From Collinsella ureilytica (GTDB lineage: Bacteria; Actinomycetota; Coriobacteriia; Coriobacteriales; Coriobacteriaceae): a stretch of DNA of 64,000 nucleotides. A program made the translations under genes and the position numbers. Numbering within the stretch: position 1 is the stretch's first letter; each line of letters opens with the position of its first letter. The notes under the pieces were generated by a model. That model saw only the letters and a program-made list of their open reading frames with translations, had not been told where the DNA came from and made no database searches. This document shows positions 61,866-64,000 of the stretch, piece after piece. The DNA is taken from assembly GCF_019795105.1 (NCBI RefSeq), contig NZ_JAIMFO010000004.1, positions 1 through 64,000 on the forward strand. Direction: 5' to 3'.

Positions 61866-63017
61866 ATGAGCAGGAAAGAATGCATCGCCATGCTCCTCGC
61901 GGGAGGACAGGGCAGCAGACTGGGTGCACTGACCCAGAAAATCGCCAAACCCGCAGTGTCGTTTGGGGGCAAGTTCAGGATCATCGACTTTGCCTTATCA
62001 AACTGCACGAACTCAGGAATTGACACCGTTGGTGTCTTAACACAGTATCGCCCCTACCTGTTGCATTCCTATATTGGATCAGGTGAGGCATGGGATTTGG
62101 ACTCGCGCGATGGCGGCGTTTCCATTCTCCCTCCCTATGCAACACAAGAGGGTGGCGCATGGTATGCAGGCACTGCCGATGCCATTACCCAAAACCTCGA
62201 CTATATTAAGGGCTACTCCCCCGACTACGTGCTGATTCTCTCTGGAGATCACCTGTATCGCATGGACTATCGCAAGATGCTCGATGCCCATATTGCCCAC
62301 GAGGCTGAGCTTACGGTCTCGGTTATGCCGGTGCCTTGGGAAGAAGCCAGCCGCTTCGGTATCCTCACCACCGACGATGACGATCGCATCGTTAAGTTTA
62401 GCGAGAAGCCCGAAAAGCCCGACTCCAACTTGGCCTCGATGGGAATCTATATCTTCTCAACCGATGCTTTAGTAGAGGCTCTTGAGGCAGATGCGGTGGA
62501 TCAGCGCTCCAGCCATGACTTTGGAAATGACATCATTCCTAAGATGCTCGAGCAAGGAAAGCGCCTCTATACCTATGAGTTCCACGGCTTTTGGAAAGAC
62601 GTCGGTACCATTGCAAGCTTCCACGAAACGTCAATGGATCTCTTAGGAGAGCACCCTGAGTTTGATCTGTTTGATCAGAACTTCCCCGTGCTGAGCAATA
62701 TCACCATGCGGCCACCGCACTATATCGGTCCTGAGGCTCGCGTCAGTGACTGCCTCGTCTCCAATGGCTGCCGCGTATATGGCACCGCTATTCACTCGAT
62801 TCTATCGACTGACGCCATTGTGGGTGAACGAGCAGTGGTTGAAGACTCCGTGCTCTTGCCCGGAGCCGTTGTAAAAGCAGGTGCTCGGGTGCGCCGGGCA
62901 ATCTTGGGTGAAAACGCCGTTGTTGAGGAAAATGTACGGCTCGGGTCGGTAGACACCACAAAGGATACGGCCGTCGTTGGCAATGACGTCATCATCGGAA
63001 GGGGGAACGACCAATGA
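61866..63017 (+). CDS. glgC: Glucose-1-phosphate adenylyltransferase
   Basis: A 383-residue enzyme that makes ADP-glucose for glycogen synthesis. The nucleotide-binding N-terminus [49 protein letters not shown] and FWKDVGT are the GlgC signatures; the C-terminal left-handed beta-helix shows repeated V-x-x-x strands ([20 protein letters not shown]). AGGAAGG precedes the ATG. It overlaps glgD as ATGA. Confidence 0.96.
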   Translation: MSRKECIAMLLAGGQGSRLGALTQKIAKPAVSFGGKFRIIDFALSNCTNSGIDTVGVLTQYRPYLLHSYIGSGEAWDLDSRDGGVSILPPYATQEGGAWYAGTADAITQNLDYIKGYSPDYVLILSGDHLYRMDYRKMLDAHIAHEAELTVSVMPVPWEEASRFGILTTDDDDRIVKFSEKPEKPDSNLASMGIYIFSTDALVEALEADAVDQRSSHDFGNDIIPKMLEQGKRLYTYEFHGFWKDVGTIASFHETSMDLLGEHPEFDLFDQNFPVLSNITMRPPHYIGPEARVSDCLVSNGCRVYGTAIHSILSTDAIVGERAVVEDSVLLPGAVVKAGARVRRAILGENAVVEENVRLGSVDTTKDTAVVGNDVIIGRGNDQ

Positions 63018-64000
63018 TCAACAAAAATGCCATTGGCTATATCACCGCCAACTATGCATCGCGCGATCCTTCCGCCTTGGTCAGAAACCGTCCTATTGCG
63101 TCCATCCCATTCATGGGTCGTTATCGACTCATAGACTTCCCGCTCTCAAATATGATGAATGCCGGGATTAAAACGGTTGGCCTTGTTATGCCGGGTAACT
63201 GCAGGTCACTCATAGACCACGTGAGCTCGGGCAAAGACTGGATGCTCGACCGCAAAAAGGGTGGTCTGTTCCTAGTTCCTGGTAACCCCTTTGGTACCAG
63301 CAAGCTTGGTATGCGCTTCTTGCTCCGCGATCTTATTGCAAACGCTGAGCTCTTCTTGCGCTCACAGGCAAAATACGTGGTGATGATGGCCTCAAACATC
63401 ATCTTCAACCTCGATCTCGATACGATTATTGATGCTCATCGTGACTCAGGTGCTGGCGTTACGATGGTCTATACCATGGCAGAGCGCAGCCAAACCGACG
63501 CTCAATCGCTCATCATTGGTGAGCGTGGACGCGTGCAGGCTATGAAGAGCGGCTGCTCGTATGGTGATGCCAAATTTATGGACTGCGCCATTATTGATCG
63601 AGAACTACTCCTCACGATCATTCGCGATTATGCCATGGCTGACTACCTTGACCTCTTTGAGGCAATTCGCTCTGACTTTGAGCGCATCGATGTGTGCAGC
63701 TATGAGTTTAAGGGGCTTGTGGTAGGCATCTTTAATGAGCGCACCTACTATGATCGCAGCATGGATCTCTTACGACCTGAGACCTATGACCGCCTCTTCT
63801 TACCTGAGCGTCCCATTATTACCAAGGCGCATGACGCGCCTCCGGCAAAATATGATGCAAGCAGCAACGCCCGTGATTCGCTCATCTCTGCAGGCTGCAC
63901 GGTAAAGGGCATGGTGCGCGGGTCAATCCTTTCCCGTGGCGTTGTAGTAGAGCCAGGCGCTAAGGTGCTCAACAGCATCATCATGCCAAAATGCGTCATC
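63014..64000 (+). CDS. glgD: GlgD, ADP-glucose pyrophosphorylase-like subunit (truncated by window)
   Basis: The 329 visible residues are a second pyrophosphorylase subunit. The start [40 protein letters not shown] and [20 protein letters not shown] show the family; the usual catalytic GG-x-G-x-R-x-x loop is altered (no GGxGxRL), as is normal for GlgD, which is regulatory or modifies GlgC. The C-terminal beta-helix begins at [16 protein letters not shown]. It overlaps glgC by 4 bases (ATGA). The end lies beyond position 64000; glgA is likely to follow. Confidence 0.92.
   Translation, partial: MINKNAIGYITANYASRDPSALVRNRPIASIPFMGRYRLIDFPLSNMMNAGIKTVGLVMPGNCRSLIDHVSSGKDWMLDRKKGGLFLVPGNPFGTSKLGMRFLLRDLIANAELFLRSQAKYVVMMASNIIFNLDLDTIIDAHRDSGAGVTMVYTMAERSQTDAQSLIIGERGRVQAMKSGCSYGDAKFMDCAIIDRELLLTIIRDYAMADYLDLFEAIRSDFERIDVCSYEFKGLVVGIFNERTYYDRSMDLLRPETYDRLFLPERPIITKAHDAPPAKYDASSNARDSLISAGCTVKGMVRGSILSRGVVVEPGAKVLNSIIMPKCVI

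Overview
The window reads as a chromosomal segment of a low-to-mid G+C actinobacterium of the class Coriobacteriia, most likely the Atopobium/Olsenella group. That is an inference from the translation-, SRP- and lipid-gene order (rpmB, Asp23-family gene, fakA-like gene, recG, rsmD, coaD, yceD, rpmF, plsX, acpP, rnc, smc, ftsY, ffh), the long fermentative AdhE and the paired glgC/glgD; no rRNA or other marker is present to prove it. I see no tRNA, rRNA, CRISPR array or insertion sequence.

Positions 1 to about 21,050 are a tailed-phage (siphovirus-type, HK97-fold) prophage lying on the minus strand and running off the left edge. Read 5'->3' on the minus strand the order is HNH endonuclease, small membrane protein, a small helix-turn-helix protein (divergent from a plus-strand membrane protein), Zn-ribbon protein, small and large terminase, portal, ClpP-type head protease, major capsid, connector proteins, tail tube, tail chaperone pair with a programmed -1 frameshift, gp10-like protein, tape measure, FN3 tail protein, hub-like tail protein, fibre, XhlA-like protein, holin, a 36-residue acidic ORF and a CHAP endolysin. 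Integrase, replication and main lysogeny genes are absent here and must be outside the window or lost. The HNH gene begins inside the 3' end of host dgt, so the prophage/host junction is probably at about 21,020-21,050.

From 21,020 to about 56,600 the genes are host housekeeping genes, nearly all on the minus strand: dgt, a short prepilin peptidase, a GT2 glycosyltransferase, an RluA-type pseudouridine synthase, lspA, ileS behind an isoleucine T-box leader, a NYN/OST-HTH protein, ftsH, an rRNA-type methyltransferase, a flavodoxin-like protein, folA, thyA, ffh, ftsY, smc, rnc, acpP, plsX, rpmF, yceD, a coiled-coil protein, coaD, rsmD, recG, a FakA-like kinase, an Asp23-family protein, rpmB, an aminoglycoside-phosphotransferase-fold kinase, adhE and a thiamine pyrophosphokinase.

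From 56,849 to the right edge the plus strand carries a glycogen cluster: glgB (with an unusual N-terminal tandem repeat and a 130-residue basic tail), glgP, glgC and a truncated glgD. These genes make and break down glycogen; adhE next door disposes of the reducing power of sugar fermentation. The most interesting unexplained items are the HTH/membrane-protein switch with a palindromic operator at the prophage edge, the histone-H1-like tail on GlgB, the repeated operator-like elements upstream of adhE, and the direct repeats before the terminase genes.
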